A DNA stretch of 64,000 bases, taken from Brevibacterium oceani. GTDB taxonomy: Bacteria > Actinomycetota > Actinomycetes > Actinomycetales > Brevibacteriaceae. The position numbers and the translations under genes are program-made. The stretch is taken from contig NZ_JABKDE010000007.1 of the NCBI RefSeq assembly GCF_013623835.1, forward strand, positions 124,001 through 188,000. The letters run 5' to 3'. This document shows positions 32,928 to 42,095 of the stretch, piece after piece; positions within the stretch are counted from its first letter, which is position 1, and each line of letters begins with the position of its first letter. The notes under the pieces were generated by a model, which searched no databases, was not told where the DNA came from, and saw only the letters and a program-made list of their open reading frames with translations.

Positions 32928-34187
32928 ATGAGTGCTTCGACGCCGCTGACCACCGCCGAATCCGTCGCCGAGCGCGGCTACCGGCGCAAGGCGCTCTTCG
33001 CCGCCGCGATCGGCTACGGACTCGACGGCTTCGACCTCCTCGTCCTCAGCTTCGCCCTCTCGGGCATCATCGCCACATTCGGTCTCAGCGACGTTCGGGC
33101 CGGTTCGCTGTCGACGATCACCCTGTTCGGCGCTGTGCTCGGCGGCATCGTCTTCGGCGCGCTGGCCGACCGGTTCGGCCGAGTCCGGGTGCTGACGTGG
33201 ACGGTGCTCGTCTTCGCCGTGTTCACCGGACTCTCCGCGCTCGCGCAGGGATACTGGGACCTCGCGGCCTATCGGTTCATCGCCGGCATCGGCATCGGTG
33301 GGGAATTCGGCATCGGCATGGCCCTGGCCGCCGAGGCGGTCCGTGCCGACCAGCGGGCGCGGGCCACCTCGTGGGTCGGGGTGGGCTTCCAACTCGGCGT
33401 CTTCGCCGCCGCCGTCGTCTCCGCCCCGGTCATCGCCGCCTGGGGATGGAGGGGGCTGTTCGTCATCGGCCTCTTCCCTGCCGTGTTCGCCTTCGTCGTC
33501 CGCCGCGGAGTCGAGGAGCCGGAGAAGTTCGTGCGCTCCCAGGTGGACGAGGGCGGCCAGACGGAGGCGAAGGCGCACGAATCCTTCGCCGCGAAGCTCG
33601 GCGCACTCGTCAGGGACCGTACGACACTCAAGGTCACGGTGGCGCTGACCATCCTCACCAGCGTGCAGAACTTCGGCTACTTCGGCATCATCACCTGGCT
33701 GCCGAACTACCTCTCCGAGCAGATGGGACTCGGTGTGACGAAGGGATCGCTGTGGACGGCGGTGACGGTCGTGGGCATGCTCGCGGGAATCCTCGTCTTC
33801 GGGCAGATCGCCGACCGCCTCGGCCGGCGTCCGGCATTCTGGATCTTCCAGGTCGGAGCCATCGTCTCCATCCTCGTCTACTCTCAGTTGAGCGATCCGA
33901 GTGCGCTGCTGGCAGGCGGCTTCTTCATGGGCGCCTTCGCCAACGGCATGATCGGCGGTCACGGGGCTCTGCTGGCCGAGATGTACCCGACCGAGGTCAG
34001 GGCCACTGCACAGAACGTCATCTTCAATGTCGGCCGCGCCATCGGCGGCCTGGCCCCCGTCGTCATCGCTCTGCTGGCCGGGTCCCTCGGCTTCGGCTTC
34101 GCCCTGGCGCTGCTGCCCGCCATCTACGTCCTCCAATTCCTCGCGATGTTCCTGCTGCCGGAGAGGCGTGGGGCCGAACTCACCTGA
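32928..34187 (+). CDS. MFS importer, aromatic-acid:H+ symporter (AAHS)-like
   Basis: Twelve-helix major facilitator of 419 residues. The start GYGLDGFDLLVLSFALSGI with an acidic residue in helix 1, and GALADRFGRVRVL after helix 2, match the AAHS-type carriers of aromatic and other organic acids. GIGIGGEFGIGMALAAE is the helix 4-5 signature. ATG 32928 has only a weak ribosome site (CAGAG); a CATAAT promoter element lies about 46 nt upstream. It belongs to the same-strand cluster with the monooxygenase but may have its own promoter. Confidence 0.84.
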   Translation: MSASTPLTTAESVAERGYRRKALFAAAIGYGLDGFDLLVLSFALSGIIATFGLSDVRAGSLSTITLFGAVLGGIVFGALADRFGRVRVLTWTVLVFAVFTGLSALAQGYWDLAAYRFIAGIGIGGEFGIGMALAAEAVRADQRARATSWVGVGFQLGVFAAAVVSAPVIAAWGWRGLFVIGLFPAVFAFVVRRGVEEPEKFVRSQVDEGGQTEAKAHESFAAKLGALVRDRTTLKVTVALTILTSVQNFGYFGIITWLPNYLSEQMGLGVTKGSLWTAVTVVGMLAGILVFGQIADRLGRRPAFWIFQVGAIVSILVYSQLSDPSALLAGGFFMGAFANGMIGGHGALLAEMYPTEVRATAQNVIFNVGRAIGGLAPVVIALLAGSLGFGFALALLPAIYVLQFLAMFLLPERRGAELT

Positions 34188-34225
34188 ACCGCACCTCCCG
34201 CAGTCTCTGTGAGGCCGCACACACG

Positions 34226-34241
34226 CGTGACGCTCTGTGAC
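34226..34241 (+). promoter_or_regulatory. TGTGAC direct repeat, copy 2
   Basis: CGTGACGCTCTGTGAC: the same 10-bp-spaced element as at 29788-29803, with two base differences, located 46 nt upstream of the MFS gene start. Confidence 0.45.
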
Positions 34242-34286
34242 GGAAGAGGCGGATCGCGGTGACACGCACCGTCATAATCGACGCTT

Positions 34287-35741
34287 GTGAGCAATTCAGA
34301 CACCGCCGCGAACCAGGCGACCACACGCATCATCTCCACCGCCTCCGACATCCACTCGGTCCTCGCCGAATTCGGCTCACAGGGGACGAAGACGAAGGCC
34401 GTGATCATCCTCGCCCTCGGCGGGATCTTCATGGACGCCTACGACTTCTCCTCGCTGGCCTTCGGCATCACGGCGATCCAGGAGCAGTTCGGGCTCTCCG
34501 GGTTCATGACCGGCCTCGTCAACGCCTCGATCATGATCGGCGCGGTCATCGGTGCCCTCTTCGGCGGCTACCTCGTCGACCGCTTCGGCCGCTACCGGCT
34601 GTTCATGGCCGATATGGTCTTCTTCGTCATCGCCGCGATCGGCTGCGCCCTGGCTCCGAACGAATGGGTGCTCATCGCCTTCCGCTTCGTCATGGGCATC
34701 GGCGTCGGTCTCGATCTGCCCGTGGCGATGGCGTTCCTCGCCGAATTCTCGAAGCTCAAGGGCAAGGGCAACCGCTCACAGCGCGTGAACTCGTGGTCGC
34801 CCGCGTGGTACATCGCCACCGGCGTCGGCTACCTCATCGTCCTCATCATCTTCGTGACCCTGCCGTATGACCAGCATGCGATCCTGTGGCGCATCGTCGT
34901 CGGCTTCGGTGCTGTACCCGCCCTCATCGTGCTCCTCGTCCGCCGCCGCTACCTCGCCGAGTCCCCGGAATGGCTGGCCAACCAGGGCGATCTGCGTGCG
35001 GCCGTCGACGTCATGCGCTCCCACCACAACCTCGACGTCACTCTCGCCGCCGAGGCGTCCAGCGGTGCGGCAGAGGGACCGGAGGGCGGAACCGACAGGC
35101 CCGCAGCAGGACGGTGGCGTGGCTTCGCCGAGCTCTTCTCCCCAAAATATCGAGTGCGCACCATCGTCGCGCTCTGCGTCTCCGTCTTCTCGACCTTCGG
35201 CTACAACGCCGTGGCCTATGGGACACCGCTCATCATCACCACGCTCTTCCACCAGACGCCGCTGATCACGATCGTCTCCTCGCTCATCATCAATCTGGGC
35301 TTCGGGGCCCTCGGCGGCCTGCTCGGCATGTCGATCGTCAACCGCTTCGGCACTCGGAAGATCACCTTCATCGGCTTCGTCGTCCAGGCCGTCGCGCTGG
35401 GTCTGCTGGCTCTCGTCGGCATTCCGAACGGGGCACTCGTCCTCGTCTCGGTCGCGATGCTCGCAGCCTTCGTCTTCGCGCAGGCCGGTGGACCGGGTGC
35501 GAACCTCATGAACTACGCGACCCTGTCCTACCCGACGCGGCTGCGTGGCATCGGCATCGGCTTCAACCAGTCCGTGCTCCGAGCCTTCTCGATCGTCTCG
35601 CTCATCATGTTCCCGATCCTCGCGGCCTCACTGGGCACCGGCGTGTTCTGGATCGTCGCCTGTGCGCCGCTGGCCGGAGCCATCGCGGTGGGCATCGTGG
35701 CGTGGGATCCGACGGCCAAGGACGTCGAGCGCGAAGAGTGA
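34287..35741 (+). CDS. MFS transporter, sugar-porter-like
   Basis: Twelve-helix major facilitator of 484 residues with the motif YLVDRFGRYRLF after helix 2, RRYLAESPEWLANQGD in the central loop (a sugar-porter hallmark) and a Gly/Ala-rich central insertion of about 40 residues. The C-terminal half has RFGTRKITFIGF and YPTRLRGIGIGFNQS. GTG 34287 is without a ribosome site; CATAAT lies 8 nt upstream, so it may also be leaderless. It is the last same-strand gene of the catabolic cluster, followed by a hairpin. The substrate is unknown. Confidence 0.83.
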   Translation: MSNSDTAANQATTRIISTASDIHSVLAEFGSQGTKTKAVIILALGGIFMDAYDFSSLAFGITAIQEQFGLSGFMTGLVNASIMIGAVIGALFGGYLVDRFGRYRLFMADMVFFVIAAIGCALAPNEWVLIAFRFVMGIGVGLDLPVAMAFLAEFSKLKGKGNRSQRVNSWSPAWYIATGVGYLIVLIIFVTLPYDQHAILWRIVVGFGAVPALIVLLVRRRYLAESPEWLANQGDLRAAVDVMRSHHNLDVTLAAEASSGAAEGPEGGTDRPAAGRWRGFAELFSPKYRVRTIVALCVSVFSTFGYNAVAYGTPLIITTLFHQTPLITIVSSLIINLGFGALGGLLGMSIVNRFGTRKITFIGFVVQAVALGLLALVGIPNGALVLVSVAMLAAFVFAQAGGPGANLMNYATLSYPTRLRGIGIGFNQSVLRAFSIVSLIMFPILAASLGTGVFWIVACAPLAGAIAVGIVAWDPTAKDVEREE

Positions 35742-35754
35742 CCACGACGGCCCT

Positions 35755-35782
35755 CGGAGGGAATGGAATACCATTCTCTCCG
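35755..35782 (+). terminator. Hairpin after the MFS gene
   Basis: Twelve-base arms CGGAGGGAATGG / CCATTCTCTCCG, fully paired if one G-U pair is allowed, with loop AATA. It lies 14 nt after the stop codon. The same 28 bp is nearly palindromic as DNA, so an operator for the permease downstream remains possible. Confidence 0.5.
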
Positions 35783-36000
35783 ATTGTGGTCCAGGCCTCG
35801 CCGAGGCGGCGCGACGGCGTCGTATCCCGCGTCGCTGACCGCGCGAGACCACAGATGACGTGCGTTCGATCGGTGGCGTGGTCTTGCGGCGGGAGTGTGA
35901 GCCGCGTTACTCTGAGGCGACAGGAATTCGCCGTCGCAGCGCCTGGGAACCTCATTTGGTATCCCGGCGATGTGCTCATCACGCAGGAGTTGTGAGCCGC

Positions 36001-37518
36001 ATGAGGAAGACCGAGACCTCGGAGGAGTCTGTGCCGTCGCGACTGGGGCCGAGTCCGGACCAGCTGGCCGCACACCGGATCAGTCCGCGCTTCTACAATG
36101 CCGACCTCGCGCCGAGCAAGAAGGAAGGGCGCAGCTGGACCGCGTACAGCGTGTTCACCCTGTGGGCCAACGATGTGCACTCACTGGGCAACTACGGATT
36201 CGCCCTCGGGCTCTTCGCGCTGGGACTGGGCGCCTGGCAGATCCTCGTCGCCCTCCTCGTCGGCGCCGCTCTGCTCTTCTTCCTCCTCACCCTCTCGGGC
36301 TTCATGGGACACAAGACCGGGGTTCCCTATCCGGTGATGAGCCGCATCGCCTTCGGCATCCACGGCGCCCAGCTGGCCGCCTCGGTGAGGGGGATCGTCG
36401 CGATCGCCTGGTTCGGCATCCAGACCTACCTGGCCTCGAGCGTGCTCAACGTCCTCCTCCTCACCCTCATCCCCAGCCTTCAGGCCTGGGCAGACACAGA
36501 ATTCCTCGGTCTGTCCGGACTCGGCTGGTTCTCGTTCACCCTGCTCTGGATCGTTCAGGTCATCATCGTCAGCTACGGCATGGAGATGATCCGCAAGTAC
36601 GAGGCGATCGCCGGCCCCATCATCCTCGTCACCTTCCTCGCCCTCGCCGTATGGATGCTCTCACGCGTGGACTTCTCGATCTCCTGGTCCCGGGACGGCG
36701 CCCTGTCCGGGTGGCCGATGTGGATGCACATCCTCGGCGGCGGTGCTCTGTGGGTCTCGATCTACGGCACCTTCGTGCTCAACTTCTCCGACTTCACCCG
36801 GGCAGCGAAGAAGAAGGGATCGATCGTCGTCGGCAATTTCTGGGGGATCCCCATCAACATGCTCGTCTTCGGCCTCGTCGTCATCTCGCTGGCCGGAGCC
36901 CAGTACGAACTCGACGGCACCGTCATCACGTCACCCGCCGACATCGTGCAGACCATCGGCAGCCCGATCCTGCTGGCCCTGGCCTCGCTGTCCCTGCTCA
37001 TCCTCACGATCGCGGTCAACCTCATGGCCAACTTCGTTGCCCCGACCTACGCCCTGACCAACCTCTTCCCCCGCCACCTCAACTTCCGCTCGGCCGCGAT
37101 CGTCTCGGCGATCATCGGCTTCGTCATCCTGCCGTGGAACCTCTACGACTCACCCGTCGTCATCGTCTACTTCCTCGGCGGGCTCGGTGCTCTGCTCGGA
37201 CCGCTGTTCGGCATCATCATGGTCGACTACTGGGTGGTGCGGAAGACGAAGGTCAACGTTCCCCAGCTCTACACCGAAGCCGGCGACGGAGAGTATTTCT
37301 ACCACCACGGCGTGAACTGGCGAGCGATCGGAGCGTTCATCCCCGCCTCGGCGATCTCCCTCGTCTTCGCCCTCGTCCCGACCTTCGCCGGGCTCTCCGA
37401 GTTCTCGTGGTTCTCCGGAGCGGCCCTGTCAGCGATCATCTACTTCGTCATCGCCCGCCGGGACTTCACCTTCCGCGAGGTCGACGGCGAGGAGATCGCC
37501 GTGCCGACCACCCACTGA
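36001..37518 (+). CDS. NCS1 permease, hydantoin/allantoin (HyuP/Mhp1)-like
   Basis: Nucleobase:cation symporter-1 family member of 505 residues with 12 helices. The family signature lies in FTLWANDVHSLGNYGFALGL (helix 1) and PYPVMSRIAFGIHG; a terminal DYWVVRKTKVNVPQLY loop follows helix 10. It resembles hydantoin and allantoin importers. ATG 36001 lies 11 nt after AGGAG; the in-frame GTG 35992 is only 2 nt from it and is less likely. The next gene, 52 nt downstream, is a hydantoin-racemase-like protein, which supports a hydantoin or ureide substrate. Confidence 0.86.
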   Translation: MRKTETSEESVPSRLGPSPDQLAAHRISPRFYNADLAPSKKEGRSWTAYSVFTLWANDVHSLGNYGFALGLFALGLGAWQILVALLVGAALLFFLLTLSGFMGHKTGVPYPVMSRIAFGIHGAQLAASVRGIVAIAWFGIQTYLASSVLNVLLLTLIPSLQAWADTEFLGLSGLGWFSFTLLWIVQVIIVSYGMEMIRKYEAIAGPIILVTFLALAVWMLSRVDFSISWSRDGALSGWPMWMHILGGGALWVSIYGTFVLNFSDFTRAAKKKGSIVVGNFWGIPINMLVFGLVVISLAGAQYELDGTVITSPADIVQTIGSPILLALASLSLLILTIAVNLMANFVAPTYALTNLFPRHLNFRSAAIVSAIIGFVILPWNLYDSPVVIVYFLGGLGALLGPLFGIIMVDYWVVRKTKVNVPQLYTEAGDGEYFYHHGVNWRAIGAFIPASAISLVFALVPTFAGLSEFSWFSGAALSAIIYFVIARRDFTFREVDGEEIAVPTTH

Positions 37519-37570
37519 CCCCTCTGCAACCCCAGCGCACCGCCCGCCGCCGACCATGATGGAGCCACCC

Positions 37571-38362
37571 GTGAGAGTACTCGTCGCCAACGTGAACACG
37601 ACGGAGTCGATGACCGAGGGCATCGCCCGAGCCGCACGCGCCGTCGCCTCGCCGGGCACCGAGATCATCGGACTCACCCCGAGGTTCGGTGCCGAGTCCT
37701 GCGAAGGCAACGTCGAAAGCCACCTCGCGGCCCTCGGCGTCATGGACGCCGTGCTCGGCTACGACGGCGACTACGATGCCGTGATCCAAGCCGGCTACGG
37801 AGAACACGGGCGGGAGGCCCTCCAGGAGCTCCTCGACGTCCCCGTCGTCGACATCACCGAGGCGGGGGCCGCGCTGGCGATGTTCCTCGGGCGCCGCTAC
37901 TCGGTGGTCACCACGCTCGATCGCACCGTCCCGCTCATCGAGGACCGGCTGCGCCTGGCCGGACTCGACGCCCACTGTGCCTCGGTGCGGGCCTCGGGTA
38001 TGGCGGTCCTCGAGCTCGAAGAGAGTCCGGACCGTGCCGTCACCGCGATCGCCGACCAGGCCGCCGAGGCGGTCGAGCGTGACCGTGCCGAGGTCATCGT
38101 CCTCGGGTGCGGGGGAATGGCCGATCTCGGCCGGACGATCACGGATCGGTGCGCCGTCCCCGTCGTCGACGGCGTCACGGCCGCGGTCAGGCTCGCCGAA
38201 TCCCTCGTCGGACTCGGCCTGAGGACCTCGAAGGTGAGGACCTATGCACCCGCCCGGCCGAAGCAGATGAGCGGGTGGCCCTTCCCCGGCGTCGGCGATG
38301 CGGACGGTCGCACTGCCGACGGCCGCACTGCGGACGGCCTGGGAGCCGCTGCGAGGGACTGA
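37571..38362 (+). CDS. Asp/Glu/hydantoin racemase family protein
   Basis: Cofactor-independent racemase-like protein of 263 residues. The N terminus RVLVANVNTTESMTEGIAR matches HyuE hydantoin racemases. Conserved positions for the two catalytic cysteines are in the PRFGAESCEGNVESH segment and in VLGCGGMADL. The last ~20 residues carry a repeated GRTAD unit. GTG 37571 is chosen because GGAG lies 6 nt upstream; two in-frame ATGs at 37556 and 37559 lack this. It would interconvert D/L-5-substituted hydantoins (or allantoin) brought in by the adjacent NCS1 permease. No hydantoinase or carbamoylase is in the window. Confidence 0.85.
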   Translation: MRVLVANVNTTESMTEGIARAARAVASPGTEIIGLTPRFGAESCEGNVESHLAALGVMDAVLGYDGDYDAVIQAGYGEHGREALQELLDVPVVDITEAGAALAMFLGRRYSVVTTLDRTVPLIEDRLRLAGLDAHCASVRASGMAVLELEESPDRAVTAIADQAAEAVERDRAEVIVLGCGGMADLGRTITDRCAVPVVDGVTAAVRLAESLVGLGLRTSKVRTYAPARPKQMSGWPFPGVGDADGRTADGRTADGLGAAARD

Positions 38363-38365
38363 GGC

Positions 38366-39091
38366 TCACTCCTCCTCGGGCGGCTCCTGCTCCGGTGCCC
38401 CCTGCTCTGCTGCCTCTTCCGGCACCGCCCGTTTCTCCTCGACGGCCCGGGCCAGGCGCTCGGTGTGCTTGTCATGCTGGTCCTGGCTGGTGCCCAGGTG
38501 TCGGTTGGCCAGTTCCCCGGCCTTCGTCTGGTCACGCCTGGCGATGGCGTCGAAGAGTTCGGCATGCTCGGTTGCGACGACATCGAGATCGTCATGCTGG
38601 CTCAGCTGCCAGCGCATCCGGGAGTCGAGCAGCGCCCCGATCTCTCCGAGCAGTTCGTTGCCGGTGAGCTCGGTGACGATGGCGTGGAACTCCGCGGCGC
38701 TGCGATGGGCGCCGACGACGTCACCGTTCTGCGACAGCTCCCGGCCCCTGCGCATCGTCGATTCGAGACGCGCGAGGCCCTCACGGGTGTGGCGCTGTGC
38801 GGCGAGTTCGAAGATGAGCACGTCGAAGACGGTGCGCACTTCGTTGAGGTCGGCGATGTCGCTGGGGGAGAACTCGCGCACGGTCGACCATGTGTTCGGT
38901 CGCGTCGTGACCAGGCCCTCCGAGGCGAGCTGCTTGAGTGCCTCGCGGATGGGCACGCGGGAGACCCCGAGCTCGTCGGCGAGGTTGCGTTCGACGAGTC
39001 TCTCTCCCGGCAGGCGGATGCCGTCGATGATCTGGTTGCGAAGGACCTCGGTGACCCGCACCGTCTCGGAGCGCGGAGTTCCACTGTTCAT
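38366..39091 (-). CDS. GntR-family regulator (FCD domain)
   Basis: Regulator of 241 residues. A winged helix at about 8-70 (VTEVLRNQIIDGIRLPGERL, then LGVSRVPIREALKQLASEGL) is followed by an all-helical FCD ligand-binding domain (about 85-215) with candidate metal-binding His residues in EFHAIV and ATEHAELFDAI. The C-terminal tail is Glu/Pro-rich. GAGGAG lies upstream of the ATG. It is convergent with the racemase (3-nt gap) and downstream of the DUF885 gene (12-nt gap). It probably controls the permease-racemase pair, the DUF885 gene, or both; operators were not identified. Confidence 0.88.
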   Translation of the reverse strand: MNSGTPRSETVRVTEVLRNQIIDGIRLPGERLVERNLADELGVSRVPIREALKQLASEGLVTTRPNTWSTVREFSPSDIADLNEVRTVFDVLIFELAAQRHTREGLARLESTMRRGRELSQNGDVVGAHRSAAEFHAIVTELTGNELLGEIGALLDSRMRWQLSQHDDLDVVATEHAELFDAIARRDQTKAGELANRHLGTSQDQHDKHTERLARAVEEKRAVPEEAAEQGAPEQEPPEEE

Positions 39092-39103
39092 CGGGGCGCC
39101 TCC

Positions 39104-40774
39104 TCAGCGGCGCATCGCGCGGCCGAGTACGTCGAGGCCGACCGAGCCGAGCCCGAGCGCCTTCGTATGGAAGGCCTTGAGATCGAAGTCGGCACCCGCC
39201 TCGGCGGCAGCCTTGTCGCGGAACTGCTCCCACAGCCGCTGACCGATCTTGTAGCTCGGCGCCTGGCCGGGCCAACCGAGGTAGCGGTCGAGTTCGAAGG
39301 CGAGGAATGAGCGGTCCATCGCGACGTTGTCGGTGAGGAACTGCCAAGCCTTCTCACGGTTCCAGATTCCTCCGCCGAGGCTGGTCGGAGCCTCGAGTCC
39401 GAGGTGGAATCCGATATCGAGGACGACGCGGGCGGCCCGCAGCCGCTGCGAGTCGAGCATGCCGAGGTAGTCGCCGGGTTCGTCGAGGAAGCCGAGGTCG
39501 GCCATGAGCTTCTCCGCGTAGAGAGCCCAGCCCTCACCATGACCGGAGACCCAGCACATCAGCCGTCGCCACCGATTGAGTGTGTCGGAGACGTAGGTGG
39601 CCTGACCGACCTGCAGGTGGTGACCGGGCACGCCCTCGTGATAGACGGTGGTCTTCTCCTGCCAGGTCGCGAACTCCGTGACGCCCTCGGGCACCGACCA
39701 CCACATCCGACCCGGACGGGAGAAGTCGTCGGTGGGGCCGGTGTAGTAGATCCCACCGGTCGCCGACGGCGCGATCATGCACTCGATCGTGCGCACCGGC
39801 TCCGGGATGTCGAAGTGAGACTTCCCGAGCTCGGTGATCGCCTCGTCGGCCACCTGCTGCATCCAGTCGCGCAGCGCCTCCGAGCCGTGCAGGGTCCGCT
39901 CGGGATCCTGATTCAGCATCTCCATGACCTCGAAGAGTCCGGCACCCGGAGCGATCTTCTCGGCGACCTCACGCTGTTCGGCGTCGATGCGGGCGAGCTC
40001 CTCGAGTCCCCAGGCGTAGGTCTCGTCGAAGTCGACCTCGGCACCGAGGAAGTCACGCGAGTGCAGCGCGTAGGCGTCGCGACCGCACGCCTCGTTCTCC
40101 GGCGCCTGCGGCAGCAGAGTCTCGCCGAGGAAGTCGGCGAGCTCATCGAAGGAGGCCCGAGCCGCCTCGGCGCCGGTGTCCAGGGTGGACTGCAGGGTCT
40201 CCGGGACTGCGACGGCACCGGCGACGAGGGCATCGAAATTGCTGCCCGGACGGGCGAGGGCGCGGGCCTGTTCGATGACCTTCTCGACCTGGATCCGCGC
40301 GGAGACCCGGCCCTGTTCGGCCGCGAGGCCGAGCGATTCCCGGTACCCGCCCACGGAGGCGGGCACGGCGGCAAGCGTCGTCGCGATCTGCTCCCAGTCC
40401 TCGGTCGACGCTGTGGGCATGAGGTCGAAGGCATCGCGGATGTCCTGGAGCGGGGAGGCGATGACGTTGAGGCTCGCGTGGCGGTTCCCCGCCTCGAAGT
40501 GATCCCGGTCGACGCCGAGGCGGTCGCGCATCGCATCGATGGTGACGCGGTCGACTTCGTCGAGTTCGCTCGTCCGCTCCACCTCATCTAGCTTCGCCAG
40601 CGTCTCGACGGTGAGATCGTTGGACGCGGCCAGTCCCGCGGGGGAGAAGTCGTCGAATCCCTTCGCACCTTCGAGACCGAGGTAGAGGGCGAGGGAGGGG
40701 GAGAGGGCGAGGGAGCGGTCGACGTAGTCTTCGGCGACGGCGTCGACGGCTGAGGGGGTTCTCTTCTGGGTCAT
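39104..40774 (-). CDS. DUF885 family (putative metallopeptidase) protein
   Basis: Soluble protein of 556 residues of the DUF885 family. The signature EGVPGHHLQ in TTVYHEGVPGHHLQVGQATY (about 360-380) and GHGEGWALYAEKL (about 396-408) form a zinc-peptidase-like active site (HE and HH pairs). Relatives have been described as dipeptidyl or carboxypeptidase-like enzymes. No signal peptide is seen. ATG 40774 is preferred over GTG 40783, with GGTGGGA a few nt upstream. The GntR gene follows 12 nt after its stop and is probably in the same transcript. Confidence 0.84.
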   Translation of the reverse strand: MTQKRTPSAVDAVAEDYVDRSLALSPSLALYLGLEGAKGFDDFSPAGLAASNDLTVETLAKLDEVERTSELDEVDRVTIDAMRDRLGVDRDHFEAGNRHASLNVIASPLQDIRDAFDLMPTASTEDWEQIATTLAAVPASVGGYRESLGLAAEQGRVSARIQVEKVIEQARALARPGSNFDALVAGAVAVPETLQSTLDTGAEAARASFDELADFLGETLLPQAPENEACGRDAYALHSRDFLGAEVDFDETYAWGLEELARIDAEQREVAEKIAPGAGLFEVMEMLNQDPERTLHGSEALRDWMQQVADEAITELGKSHFDIPEPVRTIECMIAPSATGGIYYTGPTDDFSRPGRMWWSVPEGVTEFATWQEKTTVYHEGVPGHHLQVGQATYVSDTLNRWRRLMCWVSGHGEGWALYAEKLMADLGFLDEPGDYLGMLDSQRLRAARVVLDIGFHLGLEAPTSLGGGIWNREKAWQFLTDNVAMDRSFLAFELDRYLGWPGQAPSYKIGQRLWEQFRDKAAAEAGADFDLKAFHTKALGLGSVGLDVLGRAMRR

Positions 40775-40893
40775 GGATCCCACCCTATCGCGAGCTGCGT
40801 CACGTTCGGCCCGGACACCTGCACCTTCTTCGCGTCGAACCCGCTAATGTGTCAGTGTTCCCGACACACAGCAGAAAGCGAGACCGATCACCC

Positions 40894-42090
40894 GTGGCAC
40901 GAGCGAAGCTGTGGACGAAGGACTTCATCGTCGGGATCGGGCTCAACCTGTCGATGTCGATGGTGTTCTACCTGCTCATGACGTCCATGGCCGGGTATGC
41001 GGTCGCGCGCTTCGCCGCGGGAGAGGCCGCTGCCGGCTTCGCGTCCTCGTCATTCGTCCTCGGCGCGGTCGTGGCACGCGTGCTCACCGGAAAATATCTC
41101 GACTTCATCGGACGACGCAGACTCCTCGTCATCACCATGTCGGCCTCCGTCCTCGCCTCTCTGGCGTATCTCGTCGCCGATGACCTTACTCTTCTGCTGG
41201 GACTGCGCATCGTCCACGGCATCGCCTTCGGTGCCGGGAACACGGCGATCATGACCGCGATCCAGAGCATCATCCCCTCCTCCCGCCGCGGCGAGGGGAC
41301 CGGGTACTTCGGCACGGCGACGACCCTGTCGACAGCGCTCGGGCCGTACCTCGGTGTCATCATCCCGCGCCAGTTCGACTTCGCGATGCTCTTCGTCGCC
41401 TCGGCGATCATGTCCGTCATCGCACTTGCGTGCTGCCTCCTCATCCGGCTGCCGGTCCAGGAGCTCAGCGACTACCAGCGCCGAACCAAATGGCACCTCA
41501 AACTCGGCACCCTGGTCGATCGCGACGGCCTGCGCATCGGTTCGGTCATGCTGCTGGCCGGCACCGCCTATGCCGCCGCGCTGGTCTTCCTCGCCGGCTA
41601 CGCCGCCGAACACGGGGTCGCGCCCGCGGCTCCCCTGTTCTTCGTCGCCTTCGCCGTCGCTTCACTGGTGGCGCGCCTGTTCGTCGGTCGGCTGCAGGAC
41701 GTGTTCGGAGACAACGCGGTGATCTTCCCGGTCTTCGTCTGCGACATCGCTGGGAACATCCTGCTGGCCCTGTGGCCGACGATGACCGGAATCATTCTGG
41801 CCGGTGTGCTCATCGGCCTCGGCTTCGGCTCCCTCATGCCCTGTATGCAGGCGATCACCGTCAAATCCGTGCCGATGAACCGCGTCCCCGTGGCCACCGC
41901 CTCGTTCTTCCTCCTCCTCGATGCCGGATCGGGCATCGGCCCCGTGGTCCTCGGCTTCCTCTACCCGATGACGGGAGGAAACGGCATGTTCCTCGTCTGC
42001 GCGGGGCTCGTCGTCGTCTCCATCGGCGTCTACATCTGGGTGCACGGACATCGCCGAGGCGGTCGTCCCGGACGCGAGTTCGTCGCCTGA
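40894..42090 (+). CDS. MFS transporter, DHA1-like
   Basis: Twelve-helix major facilitator of about 398 residues. GKYLDFIGRRRLLVI after helix 2 is a motif A variant, and GFGSLMPCMQAITVKSVP is in the second half. It resembles drug/metabolite exporters of the DHA1 group; the substrate is unknown. The in-frame GTG 40849 lies inside a likely -10 element (TAATGT, 40845-40850), so GTG 40894 is the better start. It is divergent from the DUF885 gene. The third palindromic repeat begins 6 nt after the stop. Confidence 0.8.
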   Translation: MARAKLWTKDFIVGIGLNLSMSMVFYLLMTSMAGYAVARFAAGEAAAGFASSSFVLGAVVARVLTGKYLDFIGRRRLLVITMSASVLASLAYLVADDLTLLLGLRIVHGIAFGAGNTAIMTAIQSIIPSSRRGEGTGYFGTATTLSTALGPYLGVIIPRQFDFAMLFVASAIMSVIALACCLLIRLPVQELSDYQRRTKWHLKLGTLVDRDGLRIGSVMLLAGTAYAAALVFLAGYAAEHGVAPAAPLFFVAFAVASLVARLFVGRLQDVFGDNAVIFPVFVCDIAGNILLALWPTMTGIILAGVLIGLGFGSLMPCMQAITVKSVPMNRVPVATASFFLLLDAGSGIGPVVLGFLYPMTGGNGMFLVCAGLVVVSIGVYIWVHGHRRGGRPGREFVA

Positions 42091-42095
42091 TCCCA

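Noticed and set aside
32595..34265. 556-codon minus-strand open frame opposite the AAHS-like transporter
   Set aside because: Antisense shadow; the composition is extreme in Asp, Glu, Gly and Arg with no fold signature.
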